Positions 42,552-53,131 of a DNA stretch of 64,000 nucleotides are shown here, piece after piece. The stretch is from CAYTPI01 sp964439625 (lineage in GTDB: Bacteria; Chloroflexota; Anaerolineae; Aggregatilineales; UBA3940). The stretch spans positions 1 to 64,000 of the forward strand of contig CAYTPI010000011.1 in NCBI GenBank assembly GCA_964439625.1. The letters are read 5' to 3'. The notes under the pieces were generated by a model. The model had not been told where the DNA came from, did not search any database, and saw only the letters and a program-made list of their open reading frames with translations. Both the position numbers and the translations under genes were made by a program. Each line of letters opens with the position of its first letter. The first letter of the stretch is position 1.

Positions 42552-44231
42552 ATGCCGACACTTTTCCGCCTGCTTGTTGATTACGAGGCCGACCTGCTAG
42601 AGGTCATTGCATCCTACTGGGATGTTGACTTGGCGCCGGATGAACACATTGCTCGCGCCGAGCAATTAGCAAGCAGCATCTTAGCGGCTGACATTAAAAA
42701 CACCATTTGGCAGCGCCTGACGCGTGAAGAAAAACAAGCGCTGCTCGACCTTCAAGCGCAGGATGGACAGCTAACAGTCGCCCAGTTCGGTCGTCAGTAC
42801 GGTGAGCTTAGACCGATGGGCCTCGCCCGCCGCGAGCGCGAGCGTCCATGGGTTAACCCAGCAAACGTCACCGAAGCGCTCTACTATCGGGGATTGATTG
42901 CACGGGTGTTTGTCCGCGGGGCCGGTGGCGCACAAGCTGTGATCGCCATACCTGATGAGCTACAACAAAAGCTGCCTGAGCCTGAAAAATCGCCCCAAAC
43001 GCCAGGATATGGCATCTACCCAGTAGACTTACCCTACAAACCGCTGTTCGTCGGTCCGGAAGACATCGCCACGATGCTAGCACATCAGTTAACATTTGGG
43101 CCTAGCATCGCTGCTTGGCTTGATGCATTCGAACCGGCTCCTATAGATGAGTACCTCAGGTTACCGTACCACCGCACATATAGAGCATTGTTAACCGCAC
43201 TAGCCACCGAGACCGGATTGCTCTCAGAGGCATTAGAAGTCAATAAGGATCGTGCCCGCCCTTGGTTGGAAGCCCCGCGTAATCATCAGATACGGGCGCT
43301 TGCTCAAGCTTGGCAGCGAACAACCCATTGGAACGACCTCGCACACGTCCCTGGCCTCCGAGCCGAAGTGTGGCCTAACAATATTTTGCTAGCTCGCAAA
43401 ACCGTACTTAACGCACTTCAAAGTGTACCAGAGGGAGTCTACTGGCATATCCCCAGCTTTATCGACCACATCAAACAAACTAGCCCTGACTTCCAAAGAC
43501 CCGGAGGGGATTACACAACGTGGTATATTCATAATGCTCATCAAGGGAACGTTTTGGTTGGCTTCGACCATTGGGATGAGATCGAAGGTGCACTCATTCG
43601 CTTTATATTAGAAGGAGCAATGCACCTGTTAGGGTTAGTATGGGCACCCTCAACCCAACTAGATGTATTCAAACTAACGCCCTATGGTGCAGCGTTGGTT
43701 GGTCAGCGATCTTGGCCTTCGGCACCAGACCCGACGACTCAGATAGAAGTTAGCAACACAGGCGAGGTACGCATTAGCACTGAGATGAGCTTATATCACC
43801 GGCTACAGATTGCTCGCTTTAGCGATTGGGTAGAACATCCTTCCATTGATACTGGCAGAATCAATCCAGCGTACGTTTACCAATTATCTGCGGCAAGCCT
43901 TCGGCGGGCAGCCAATCAACAGATATCGGGCAGTAACATCGCAGCTTTTTTGCAGAAATACTGCATAAGCGACGTATCAACCAACATTGTCAAAGCCCTT
44001 GAACGCTACCAAGCCCGACCCAACGCTGTTACGCTCCGAGACTTGGTGATCGTCACAGCCAGTTCCCGCGAAGTCTACGACACACTTCGCAGCAACCCAT
44101 CACTCCAAGGGTTGATTGAACAACGAGCTGGAGAATTTGGCTTTGCAGTTCGGCGGGATAACCTACCGGCTCTGCGCCGCCTACTGTGGGAAATTGGCGT
44201 CATTCCAAATGACGATCAAATAGTTGAATAA
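42552..44231 (+). CDS. Hypothetical protein, resembles helicase-associated (XPB-like C3) domain
   Basis: A 559-residue cytoplasmic protein. The C-terminal 170 residues follow the pattern of the helicase C3/XPB-associated domain (PF13625 type): EVRISTEMSLYHRLQIARF, YQLSAASLRRAANQQISG, then PNAVTLRDLVIVTASS and a LRRLLWEIGVIPN ending. No Walker A or DEAD-box motor is present, so it is not itself a helicase; it may bind DNA or partner with one. The N-terminal part is alpha-helical and unrecognised. The lipoprotein gene begins nine bases after its stop. The family call is tentative. Confidence 0.55.
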   Translation: MPTLFRLLVDYEADLLEVIASYWDVDLAPDEHIARAEQLASSILAADIKNTIWQRLTREEKQALLDLQAQDGQLTVAQFGRQYGELRPMGLARRERERPWVNPANVTEALYYRGLIARVFVRGAGGAQAVIAIPDELQQKLPEPEKSPQTPGYGIYPVDLPYKPLFVGPEDIATMLAHQLTFGPSIAAWLDAFEPAPIDEYLRLPYHRTYRALLTALATETGLLSEALEVNKDRARPWLEAPRNHQIRALAQAWQRTTHWNDLAHVPGLRAEVWPNNILLARKTVLNALQSVPEGVYWHIPSFIDHIKQTSPDFQRPGGDYTTWYIHNAHQGNVLVGFDHWDEIEGALIRFILEGAMHLLGLVWAPSTQLDVFKLTPYGAALVGQRSWPSAPDPTTQIEVSNTGEVRISTEMSLYHRLQIARFSDWVEHPSIDTGRINPAYVYQLSAASLRRAANQQISGSNIAAFLQKYCISDVSTNIVKALERYQARPNAVTLRDLVIVTASSREVYDTLRSNPSLQGLIEQRAGEFGFAVRRDNLPALRRLLWEIGVIPNDDQIVE

Positions 44232-44239
44232 ACAATACT

Positions 44240-45364
44240 ATGAACGTCGCCCCATTGCCTTGGCTTATCTGTGTTGTTTGCTTTCTGCTGACAGGGTGTA
44301 ACGGCCTTCAAAAAGCAGAGGTGGTCGTTGAGATTATGCCGACACCGACTGCCACAGCGACAACTATGCCAAGCCCAACACCGACAGCATCACCATCACC
44401 ATCACCATCACCAACCATTACCCCAACACCGACGGCAACCCTACCACCTAAGTTAGCGATCTTCGAGCCACTATCTATTGATGCCTTAAGCCAACGAGAA
44501 TATGGTGGTTCAGGGATTGTACTCAAGGGGATAGCCAAAGACCCATTAGGCTTCACGCAGTATTCAATGAGCTACGAAAGTGATGGCCTGACCATCACAG
44601 GCCTTGTTAATATTCCCGATGGAGACGGCCCATTTCCGGTAGCGGTGCTAAACCATGGCTACATCATACCGACTATTTACCGTCCGGGTATGGACACCTG
44701 GCTTATGGGCGAAGATTTGGTCTACGCAGGCTACATCGTGTTGATGCCTGACTATCGAAATTATTGGGAGTCGGACATCGGCCCCAATGACTTCCGAACC
44801 GGCTACGCCATTGATATCATGAACTTGCTCGCTCAAGTTTGGACGCTGCCAACGGCTGACTCAAAACGCATCGGGATTATCGGTCATAGCATGGGTGGTG
44901 AAATCAGCATGTGGCCTATGGTCATCAGCAAAGAAGTGGATGCTGTTGTGCTCTATGCCTCTATGAGTGGCGATGCTGGCAAGAACTGGGCGTGGCGCTA
45001 CCAACAATGGCCCATTCAACGAGATGCAATGGAGGCCCTAGCTCTTCGCTACGGCACCCCTGACGAAGCACCAGACGGGTATGCGCTCATCTCACCCGAA
45101 ACATACTTTGAGCGTACTCAGATGCCCGTGATGATCCACCATGGGACGGCTGACCCACTGGTACCTTACCACTGGAGTGAAGACATGTTCGGCAAGCTTA
45201 CTGACGCTGGCGTTGATGTCACATTTCACACGTATTACAATGCGGAACATAGCTTTGGTGGCGGCGTCTTTGACCTGTTCATGGCGCGTAATCTAGCCTT
45301 CTTCGAAGAGCACGTTCGCAATAATGTCAATACAGAGCGGTGCCGTAAGCGTCCCTGCCCATAG
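44240..45364 (+). CDS. Secreted alpha/beta hydrolase lipoprotein (dipeptidyl/acyl-aminoacyl peptidase-like)
   Basis: A lipid-anchored hydrolase, with signal peptide and lipobox LLTGC, then a Thr/Pro/Ser linker of about 40 residues. The catalytic domain has the nucleophile GHSMGG, the acid in GTADPLVPY and the His in NAEHSFGGG. The layout resembles prolyl-oligopeptidase-family serine hydrolases (PF00326). It acts outside the membrane; the substrate, peptide or ester, is unknown. The gene follows the helicase-associated-like gene by nine bases and ends at a clear terminator. Confidence 0.83.
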   Translation: MNVAPLPWLICVVCFLLTGCNGLQKAEVVVEIMPTPTATATTMPSPTPTASPSPSPSPTITPTPTATLPPKLAIFEPLSIDALSQREYGGSGIVLKGIAKDPLGFTQYSMSYESDGLTITGLVNIPDGDGPFPVAVLNHGYIIPTIYRPGMDTWLMGEDLVYAGYIVLMPDYRNYWESDIGPNDFRTGYAIDIMNLLAQVWTLPTADSKRIGIIGHSMGGEISMWPMVISKEVDAVVLYASMSGDAGKNWAWRYQQWPIQRDAMEALALRYGTPDEAPDGYALISPETYFERTQMPVMIHHGTADPLVPYHWSEDMFGKLTDAGVDVTFHTYYNAEHSFGGGVFDLFMARNLAFFEEHVRNNVNTERCRKRPCP

Positions 45365-45369
45365 CAACG

Positions 45370-45403
45370 AAAAAGCCACCTACTATCATAACAGGTGGCT
45401 TTC
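45370..45403 (+). terminator. Rho-independent terminator between convergent genes
   Basis: AAAGCCACCT / AGGTGGCTTT with an 11-base loop. T and A tracts on each side allow it to work for both the hydrolase gene and the large kinase gene that ends just beyond it. Confidence 0.85.
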
Positions 45404-45429
45404 TAAGTACGAACCGTTTTGTTTGCTAA

Positions 45430-48400
45430 TCAATCAGCGCTAATGCCACGCTGGAACACCATCGACAGACTATCGAGCAAATCAGCATCTTGATAATTGC
45501 GCTTATCGATGTACAACGCATTGATATCATCGAGGCGCTGGAGTTCATCTGGGCTTAAGTCACGCGCAGTGATAACGATCACAGGGATATCCTTCGTATC
45601 ATCAATTGAGCGCATGGACATTAATAACCCGTAACCATCCATATCGTTCAGGTCGACATCCATCACAATGACGTCGAAACTGCCGTCTTGGGTGGCACCA
45701 AGGGCCTCAAACCCTTGTGAAACAACCCGAGACTCATACAAGCCTGTTTCTTCCAACACCTGGCTAATTGCCTGTCCGTACTCACGGTCGGCATCAACAA
45801 TCAATACATTGTACGCATCACCTACCATTGATTGAGTCGCTTCATCTAAGGCCAGTAGCAAGTCATTCTCGATGATCGGCTTCGTTAGGTAGCCAGATGC
45901 ACCCATCTTCATCCCCTTTTGTATATCGTCGTCGATGCTGCAAATGATGACGGGGATACGGCTTGTATCGTCGGAGTCGCGGAGTTCAGAGAGTACCTGC
46001 CAACCATCCTTACCCGGAAGATTAATATCTAACAAAATAACCTTCGGGTTCAAATCAGCGATGTAGTCAAAGATATCATTGGCATTACTTAAACCGACTA
46101 ACCCGTAGCCAGCTTTTTCAAGGTAACGCTTATAGAGATCCAGCACGCCTTGTTGGTCGTCAACGGCTAGCACCATCGGCTGACCAGGCTGAATATCCTT
46201 AGAACGAACCAATATCTGGGCAGCAGAACTTTCTTCAACCACAGGGTGCAGCGGAATGGTAAATAAGAACTTAGATCCCACATTCACTTCACTCTCAACC
46301 CACATCTGACCACCGTGCATCTCAACGAAACGTTTTGAAATCGGCAAGCCAAGACCTGTACCACCAACCTGACGTGTTGTTGAACCGTCAACTTGGCGGA
46401 ACTCTTCAAACAGCTTATCCATGTGCTCCGCCGGAATACCGATGCCGGTATCTTCGACTTCTACCTGCACGCTAGCGGGGAGACCTCGTTCCATATTAGC
46501 TGGCACACGCCGTGCCCGTAAGGTGATGCGTCCTTCTTTAGTGAACTTAGCCGCATTCGAGACGATGTTCAGCAACACCTGACGAATACGCGTTTGGTCA
46601 CCATACACCTTCGGTAAGTCAGCTCGAATTTCTTTATAAAGCTCAAGTGGCTTATCTTTAATCAAGCCTTTGGCGGTCGCAATGACACCATCGAAGATGG
46701 GGTGCATGTCAATGTATTCTTGGTGAATTTCCATTTTACCCGACTCAATCTTAGACATGTCGAGAATGTCATTAATCAAGCCCAGCAAGTGCGTCCCACT
46801 CTCGTTGATTGTCATTAGGTCTTGGCGTTGTAGATCATTGAGTTCGCCGTCAATACCTTTTAACAGTACCTTCGAAAAACCAATAATTGAGTTGAGCGGT
46901 GTCCGCAGCTCGTGGCTCATGTTAGCCAAAAACTGGCTCTTGAGGTTGTCTACTTCCAGCAGGCGCTCGTTTGCTGCACGAATTTGTTCGAGCAGGCGCG
47001 CGTTTTGAATAATCGCGGTCAAGGTATTGGAGGCTGTTTCCAGCAGCTGCTGGTCATTTTCATCGAATTGATTGGGCAGCGAACTCTGTACAGAGAGTAC
47101 CCCAACTAGCTGGTCACCGGAGAGCAGCGGAACCAGCACAGCGGCTCGTGTTTCACTGTCTTCTTCATCGATTCCGAACTCTTCACGCGCATCGTCAACT
47201 ACCATTGAAACTCGTGTTGAGGCAACCATTGTTGGCAGTGCCGCGTTGCTCATTAACAGGCTTGTTTCAGTTCCATCGTTGCCAACACGGGCTTGCAAGC
47301 GTAGTTCAGAATATTCGTGGTCATAGAGAAAGACTTCGGCAGTTTCCGCACCTGGAATTTCTGATTGCAATAGAGCTGCGACACTGTTAAGAGCCTGATC
47401 GAGGTCTTCTTCGGCGACCGCAGCTTGCGTCACCCGGAAGAGGAAGCCAAGCTCAGAAGCACGGGATTCAGCCTCATCAAGCAAGTCAGCGTTACGTAGC
47501 TTAACAGCGATATACGGAGCCAGCGTCACAAGTTGGTTCCGTTCCGAATACTTGTAGGCGTTTTCACGTTCCATATCTTGCACGCTGAGGACGCCAATCA
47601 CTTCCTGACCAATTGTCAGCGGTACCATCAGCATACTTTTGGGCAGCGGCCCTTGAACGTTAACGCCCATCTCGCGTGCGCGCTCTTCTGTATCTTCATT
47701 CAGGAAGAGAAACGACTGGTTCTCAATAACATAGCGCGTAGGCCCATCACCTAAGGGGCGCGGTTCAAGAAGTTCGCTGCGCACACCGTTTTCAATGAAG
47801 ATTGGCATTTCGAGCAGGCCATCTTCGTTGAGCAATCCTAGGAAGCCGAACTTCGTTGAGAAAGTCCGGTTAAACAAATGTTCAGCGATAACGTCGTACA
47901 GTTCTTCTTTCGTATTAGCACGGGAGACTGCCGTCGAAACGAGGTTAATAGTCGTTAACGTAGTGACACGTTCTTGAATTTCACGGAACAATTGCGCGTT
48001 TTCAAGTGTCACGGAAATTTGGTCAGCGAGTGATTGGAGAATACTCAGCGCTTCGTCATCGAAGGCGTTAATGTATGTACTCTGCACGTCCAGCGCACCG
48101 ATGATGCGATCACCTGTTTTCAGTGGGATTGCCATTTCAGCGCGGGTATCCGGCAGTAGCACGTTCGGTTTATGTACGGTCTCTGCATCTTCAGTGTCTC
48201 GGGCGATAACCGGTTCACCGCGTGATGTCACCTGTCCAATCACAGACTGGCCTCCAACCTCGAGCCGCCAATTACGACGCAGCATCTCCTGCCCGACTTC
48301 ACCTGTACTAGCCTCTAGTACAGCCCATTCCCCCATCTCATCGACGAGGAAAATCTGCACGTGGTAGTAGTCAAATGCTTGGCTAATCTGGTCTACAATT

Positions 48401-50997
48401 AACGGTAGCAGAATATCTAGGCTCAACACCGATGACGCTGCTCGTGTTACTTGGTTGGTAGCTTGCAGCCGGCGAGCACGAATATTTGTTTGTTCAAAGA
48501 GGCGCAGGTTGTCCAGCGTAGTCGCTGCTTGCTCAGCAACGGCACGTAAGAAGCGTACATCAACTTCGGTGTAAGCATAGGGTCGGCGTGTATTTTGGAC
48601 GATCAGCCACGCCAACACGCGACGGCTGGCAACCAACGGCAGCGTGACCATCGAAAAGACACCTGCCGCCTCCACCTGTTCACGCTCTTCAGCGGTGGTG
48701 TCTTCTGGTGTATTGACTATGATGTTCTCAAAACCGGCTTCAGCCACATTGACCAGTGGATACTGCCCTGTAAAGACTTCCTCCGGTGGCTGATACGAGA
48801 CCGCTACCTGCTCGCTCTCATAGTAGCCGATCAGGTTAGCCTGCTGTCGGCGGCTTTTCTCATCGATTTTCTCCGGTGAGTAAAATATGATGCGGTCAGT
48901 AGACTCTGTCTGAATAGCATTAAGCACGCGGTTAGCTAATTCAGACAGAGTATCCGCTTCAGAAATCTTCTGGCTAGCTTGGTAAACACGGTTCGTCTCT
49001 GTCAACGAGGACTGTGTTTGTTCAAACAAGCGTGCGTTGTCGAGTGCTAACGCAACACGCGCCAGTACATCCTCAACAAGCTGCATGTCATCAGCACCTA
49101 ATTCCCGGTCTTCTGGAAGCTGCGCATCTAACTGCCCAATCACCTCACCACGGAGTGCAATCGGTAAATTGAGGCGTGTGTCGGCACCATTTGTATGACT
49201 ATCACCATTAGTACTGCCGTTTTCGCTACCACCTTCAAACGGCATTGTCCGCGTTAGGTCATACGTATAGCCGATGGCATCGCGAGCTGCCCGGTCTTCG
49301 GCAAAACTATCCCAGTTATCTTTAGTCAACATCTGTGTGAGTTGCAGCGACGCCGAAAGCAAGCCCTCTTTCTCTTGGAATAACTGTGCGTTCTGAATAG
49401 CAACCGCCAATTGATCCGCAATAATCTGTAGTACAACTGTGGTCGCCCCATCGAAAGCGTCAGCCTCTTCGGACTGCACATCCAGCGCACCAATTGTTTG
49501 ATCACCTAGGCGCAGTGGCACGGCTAACTCTGCGCGGGTATTTGGCAGTAATTCATTACGACGCTGAATTGTTGTGCTGTCGGTGTGGCGTGCTAGTACA
49601 GGTTCCAATGACTCTGACACGCGTCCAATCACTGATTGAGACCCAACTGCCAGCTTGTGGCGGCGCGAGAGAAGTTCCCGCCCGGCTTCGCCTGTACTAG
49701 CTTGCAGAACCGCATACTGACGCAGATCGTCGATCAGAAATACCTGCACATGGCTGTAGCCCAACCGCTCGCGAATAAGGTTAACGGTTATATTCAACAG
49801 CTTATCTAGATCGGTCTCTGAGGCAATCAGACGCCCAATTTCTGTAGTAACCCGAAGTTGCTGTGCACTGTCATTTTGTACTTTTTCTCGCGTTGCTACC
49901 TCATGTTCAAGATTTTCTGCCAGTTCGTTCAACGGGCGAACGAGTGTATCAATCTCCTGCACACCTTGCTGCTGAACGCGTACATTGAGCTTGTCTTCGC
50001 TCAGGTTCTTAATGGCACTGGCAACCTGCTCAAAGGGCTTGAAGATCATACGGCTACTCAACCAAGCCAAGACCAATGCAACAAGGGCCATCCCAATTGT
50101 TATGATGTAAGTCAGCACAATTGCCTGCTGCGAGACACCCAGTACTTCGGCTGTATCACGCTTGACGATCAAGGCTGCGTCAATTTGTTCAATGAAAGTA
50201 TAGCGCCCAAGGACAGCTACCCCAGCGTAATCAGTCCATTCCGCAGTTGTCGGTTGGTCACTCGTTAGAGCCGCACCGACAATCTCACCCGTTGCAATTT
50301 CCCCAATCAGGTTGGTGTCGGGGTGCACAATATACTGACGGTTAGAGCCTATCAGCATCAACTCACCCGTTTCACCGAAGGCCTCATACTCATTAGATAT
50401 TTGTGTCGCCAAACTGCTGAGGGCAACTTGTGCATTTAGGACACCGACTGCTTCACCGTCAGTAAAAACAGCCGACGAGAAGTAAATACTACGCACCCCA
50501 TTGATTGGGTCTACGAAGGGGCCGGCCGTTTCCTGAAAGTTCATCATCTGCTCTGTAGCAGAGGCAAGTGTGTTTAGGTACCACGTCTCACTCGCAACAC
50601 TCACACCGACTAAGTCTGGCTGGCTAGCGGCAGCAATTTCACCATTACTATCCACAAAAACTATGCGGATGACCTCGCTATTGTTTTGGATTGCCAGTAA
50701 CTCCGCCAATTCAGCTAATGCTTCATCCGTGATTTCGTTCGAAACACCGGCTGTCAACTGGTTAGCGGCCCGGACGATACCGTTCTCATTACGACGCAAC
50801 CATTCATTAACGCGATCCTCATTGACCGTCATCACTGCATTGAGTTCCCTCACAGCACTTTGACGCGCAGCATCACGTTCAGATTGAATAGCTAGAAATG
50901 CGACAATCCCAATCGGGATTAGAACAAGCAGCGCAATAATCAGGAATAGTTGCGTAGAAAGACGCCCAATAATTGATCTTCTTCTACCTGCGGCCAT
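45430..50997 (-). CDS. Giant hybrid histidine kinase (Cache-HAMP-GAF array-HisKA-HATPase-REC-REC)
   Basis: An 1855-residue membrane kinase, the only one in the cluster. TM1 (about 17-37) and TM2 (about 290-312) frame a Cache-like extracytoplasmic sensor, then HAMP (about 313-365) and about six GAF modules up to residue 1330. The H-box is NMSHELRTPLNS (His near 1358), N-box NIVSNAAKF, G1 DTGIGIP, G2 GGTGLGLPIS (near 1549). REC1 (about 1606-1725) has a full acidic pocket and phospho-Asp in LLDINLPG. In REC2 (about 1729-1850) the first acidic pair reads DAD, although the phospho-Asp (VMDVDL) and Lys remain. It is the last gene of the operon, overlapping its neighbour by 14 bases. Confidence 0.95.
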   Translation of the reverse strand: MAAGRRRSIIGRLSTQLFLIIALLVLIPIGIVAFLAIQSERDAARQSAVRELNAVMTVNEDRVNEWLRRNENGIVRAANQLTAGVSNEITDEALAELAELLAIQNNSEVIRIVFVDSNGEIAAASQPDLVGVSVASETWYLNTLASATEQMMNFQETAGPFVDPINGVRSIYFSSAVFTDGEAVGVLNAQVALSSLATQISNEYEAFGETGELMLIGSNRQYIVHPDTNLIGEIATGEIVGAALTSDQPTTAEWTDYAGVAVLGRYTFIEQIDAALIVKRDTAEVLGVSQQAIVLTYIITIGMALVALVLAWLSSRMIFKPFEQVASAIKNLSEDKLNVRVQQQGVQEIDTLVRPLNELAENLEHEVATREKVQNDSAQQLRVTTEIGRLIASETDLDKLLNITVNLIRERLGYSHVQVFLIDDLRQYAVLQASTGEAGRELLSRRHKLAVGSQSVIGRVSESLEPVLARHTDSTTIQRRNELLPNTRAELAVPLRLGDQTIGALDVQSEEADAFDGATTVVLQIIADQLAVAIQNAQLFQEKEGLLSASLQLTQMLTKDNWDSFAEDRAARDAIGYTYDLTRTMPFEGGSENGSTNGDSHTNGADTRLNLPIALRGEVIGQLDAQLPEDRELGADDMQLVEDVLARVALALDNARLFEQTQSSLTETNRVYQASQKISEADTLSELANRVLNAIQTESTDRIIFYSPEKIDEKSRRQQANLIGYYESEQVAVSYQPPEEVFTGQYPLVNVAEAGFENIIVNTPEDTTAEEREQVEAAGVFSMVTLPLVASRRVLAWLIVQNTRRPYAYTEVDVRFLRAVAEQAATTLDNLRLFEQTNIRARRLQATNQVTRAASSVLSLDILLPLIVDQISQAFDYYHVQIFLVDEMGEWAVLEASTGEVGQEMLRRNWRLEVGGQSVIGQVTSRGEPVIARDTEDAETVHKPNVLLPDTRAEMAIPLKTGDRIIGALDVQSTYINAFDDEALSILQSLADQISVTLENAQLFREIQERVTTLTTINLVSTAVSRANTKEELYDVIAEHLFNRTFSTKFGFLGLLNEDGLLEMPIFIENGVRSELLEPRPLGDGPTRYVIENQSFLFLNEDTEERAREMGVNVQGPLPKSMLMVPLTIGQEVIGVLSVQDMERENAYKYSERNQLVTLAPYIAVKLRNADLLDEAESRASELGFLFRVTQAAVAEEDLDQALNSVAALLQSEIPGAETAEVFLYDHEYSELRLQARVGNDGTETSLLMSNAALPTMVASTRVSMVVDDAREEFGIDEEDSETRAAVLVPLLSGDQLVGVLSVQSSLPNQFDENDQQLLETASNTLTAIIQNARLLEQIRAANERLLEVDNLKSQFLANMSHELRTPLNSIIGFSKVLLKGIDGELNDLQRQDLMTINESGTHLLGLINDILDMSKIESGKMEIHQEYIDMHPIFDGVIATAKGLIKDKPLELYKEIRADLPKVYGDQTRIRQVLLNIVSNAAKFTKEGRITLRARRVPANMERGLPASVQVEVEDTGIGIPAEHMDKLFEEFRQVDGSTTRQVGGTGLGLPISKRFVEMHGGQMWVESEVNVGSKFLFTIPLHPVVEESSAAQILVRSKDIQPGQPMVLAVDDQQGVLDLYKRYLEKAGYGLVGLSNANDIFDYIADLNPKVILLDINLPGKDGWQVLSELRDSDDTSRIPVIICSIDDDIQKGMKMGASGYLTKPIIENDLLLALDEATQSMVGDAYNVLIVDADREYGQAISQVLEETGLYESRVVSQGFEALGATQDGSFDVIVMDVDLNDMDGYGLLMSMRSIDDTKDIPVIVITARDLSPDELQRLDDINALYIDKRNYQDADLLDSLSMVFQRGISAD

Positions 50998-53107
50998 CTG
51001 AATCTCCTCGCTTCAACTGAACACTCGTTTGCGGTGCGCCCAGGATTCGGCCTAATTCACGTACGGTTGTTTGTAAAATAAAGTTTACGTCCGTCGAACC
51101 AACAATCTGCGTTGTAATGTCGTTAACAATCTGTTCATATTCAGCACGTTGTGTTGCTTGTTGAACCAGTCGAAGGTTCTCAAGTGCCAAGCCGACTCGG
51201 TCAATAACTGTTTCAACGAGGGCCATGTCTTCGTCCGATAGCTCGTTTAGGTAAGGTCCACTAAAACTGAATACGCCAATTACCTGGTTACGAATACGAA
51301 TAGGTACCGAGAGAGTCGCATCACCACCCTCGCCGTTACTGGTTCGCACGAGGACACCTCGCTCGAGCGCTTCTTGCATGGCTTCTGGAATAGGGTTTTC
51401 CAAGGCGTTTGTTTCCGTTTGTTCATACTGATAAGCCAGTGCCATTTCGCCCTGCTGCTGACGCAGAAACTCCGCCCAACGCTGCCCCACATTGGTCTGT
51501 TTTGTACTACCAAGTCGCTGCTCAAGTGTATCAACTTCGGAGAGCAGGCGCGCACTTTCAAGCGCAATTGCTAGTTGGTCAGCAATAATCTGAAAGACGG
51601 CTATAAGGTCTACCTCAAGCATACCCTCACGGTCAGCTTGAACATCCAGCACCCCCGTAACTCGAGCACCGATACGCATTGGGATAGCCATCTGAGCTTG
51701 TGATCGTGCTGAGACTTCGATAGCCTCATTGAACATTGGGTTATCGTCAGATGTTATAAATGACGGTGAACCAGTTACTGCCACCTGCCCCACCGCTGAA
51801 TGAGAGCCTACTGGTACACTGTATCGCCGCTCCGTAAATACGCGGCCCTCTTTGGTGGCAGTAGCCACTAGGTTCGCAGTCTTTCCACTCACTAGAAATA
51901 CTTGCGCTTGTGAACAATCAAACCCATCGATGAGCATTTCCAAGGTGGTATTTGTCATCTGAATAGGGTCTCTTGCCTCAACAATTAAGCGTCCAATTTC
52001 AGATGTAATGTCTAAATCACGCGTCGCTCTAGCAATACGCGCACGCATCTCAATTTCAAGCTCGTCACGCTCAACGCCGATTTCATTGAGCCGGTCACGT
52101 AGAAGCTGGATTTCATCTCCATCAGCTTGGGATTCTACCTCTTCCACCAACCTCGATGTACTCATCCGAGTTGCTGTCGTCAACAGTTCTGCTAGTTGGC
52201 GCTCAAGCGTGCGGCCAAATACAAGCACAGTTGCCACCAAAACGATTATCGATATCAACAAAATAAGGCCACTGGCTGCTTCACCGCCGCCTGACACAAA
52301 AGCCTCTCCGGCACGTGTCAGCGTGATAATGCGGTCGGAAATACTGTTTAACTCCGTAAATGACGTTTCTGACTGTTCCTCAAGCGTAGATACCCGTTCA
52401 ACCAGTACACGTGCGGTTTCAATTTCACGCTCATACTCAGTCGCCGCGATAATTACGTTACCACGACCAGTTTGATTACGGACATTCTGCACAGCCGTGA
52501 ATAAAGAATTCCATTCTTCGTCCGTGCCTACTTCTACCAAGCTGCGCTCAAGATCCTGAATAAGTACTACCTGCGGTGTTAAGAATGCTTCAGTCCACTC
52601 AGCTAACTCAGAGCCTGCATTACGCATGTTAACTAAGGCACCAGTCTGCGGGTCAGTTAATTGTTGCGTGATGAGGAAAAATTCAACGAAATCCTCTTCT
52701 GTTGTATTTAAGGCTGCGTCAAGGGCTTCAAGTTCAGCATCAATCGCAACATCAGAGACATCATCTGTTGCCAACAGCGCCTCACGTAGCAAGCCGGACT
52801 GCTGGCGAATATCATTTACAACCTCTGCATGTGATGCAAATAGTTCAGTAGTCTCTGGGTTAAACCCTGGCTCTCGTATGGCTTCAAATGTTCGCTCTTC
52901 GATGCGCTCTAAAAGAAAAATCTGCGCTCGGATATCGTTAGCAAGCTCAGTTTGTACAGCTTGTGCTTCGATGCGCTCAATAGTTAGCCTATCAACACGA
53001 TCTTGTGTAAACACAATCGCGATCACAGCAATAAACAGACTGGCGATCTGCAAAAATGCAATGCGTCGGAATTTTTTTCTTAGAGGTAGGCCGCGCCACG
53101 AAAACAC
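50984..53107 (-). CDS. Kinase-less GAF receptor with helical extracytoplasmic sensor
   Basis: A 707-residue membrane protein. TM1 (about 17-34) and TM2 (about 286-306) flank a long, acidic, all-helical extracytoplasmic domain, probably a four-helix-bundle type sensor. A HAMP-like linker and coiled coil lead to a full GAF (FDCSQAQVFLV ... ADQLAIALESARL). Then a shortened GAF follows, starting at the linker Trp in GQRWAEFL and ending in LALENLRL. The protein ends with the helical tail EQIVNDITTQIVGSTDVNFILQTTVREL seen in its paralogues. No kinase, cyclase or other output domain is present. The start is a GTG with AAGGA upstream. Confidence 0.88.
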   Translation of the reverse strand: MFSWRGLPLRKKFRRIAFLQIASLFIAVIAIVFTQDRVDRLTIERIEAQAVQTELANDIRAQIFLLERIEERTFEAIREPGFNPETTELFASHAEVVNDIRQQSGLLREALLATDDVSDVAIDAELEALDAALNTTEEDFVEFFLITQQLTDPQTGALVNMRNAGSELAEWTEAFLTPQVVLIQDLERSLVEVGTDEEWNSLFTAVQNVRNQTGRGNVIIAATEYEREIETARVLVERVSTLEEQSETSFTELNSISDRIITLTRAGEAFVSGGGEAASGLILLISIIVLVATVLVFGRTLERQLAELLTTATRMSTSRLVEEVESQADGDEIQLLRDRLNEIGVERDELEIEMRARIARATRDLDITSEIGRLIVEARDPIQMTNTTLEMLIDGFDCSQAQVFLVSGKTANLVATATKEGRVFTERRYSVPVGSHSAVGQVAVTGSPSFITSDDNPMFNEAIEVSARSQAQMAIPMRIGARVTGVLDVQADREGMLEVDLIAVFQIIADQLAIALESARLLSEVDTLEQRLGSTKQTNVGQRWAEFLRQQQGEMALAYQYEQTETNALENPIPEAMQEALERGVLVRTSNGEGGDATLSVPIRIRNQVIGVFSFSGPYLNELSDEDMALVETVIDRVGLALENLRLVQQATQRAEYEQIVNDITTQIVGSTDVNFILQTTVRELGRILGAPQTSVQLKRGDSDGRR

Positions 53108-53131
53108 AATATTGTTCCTTTAGCAGTAACG

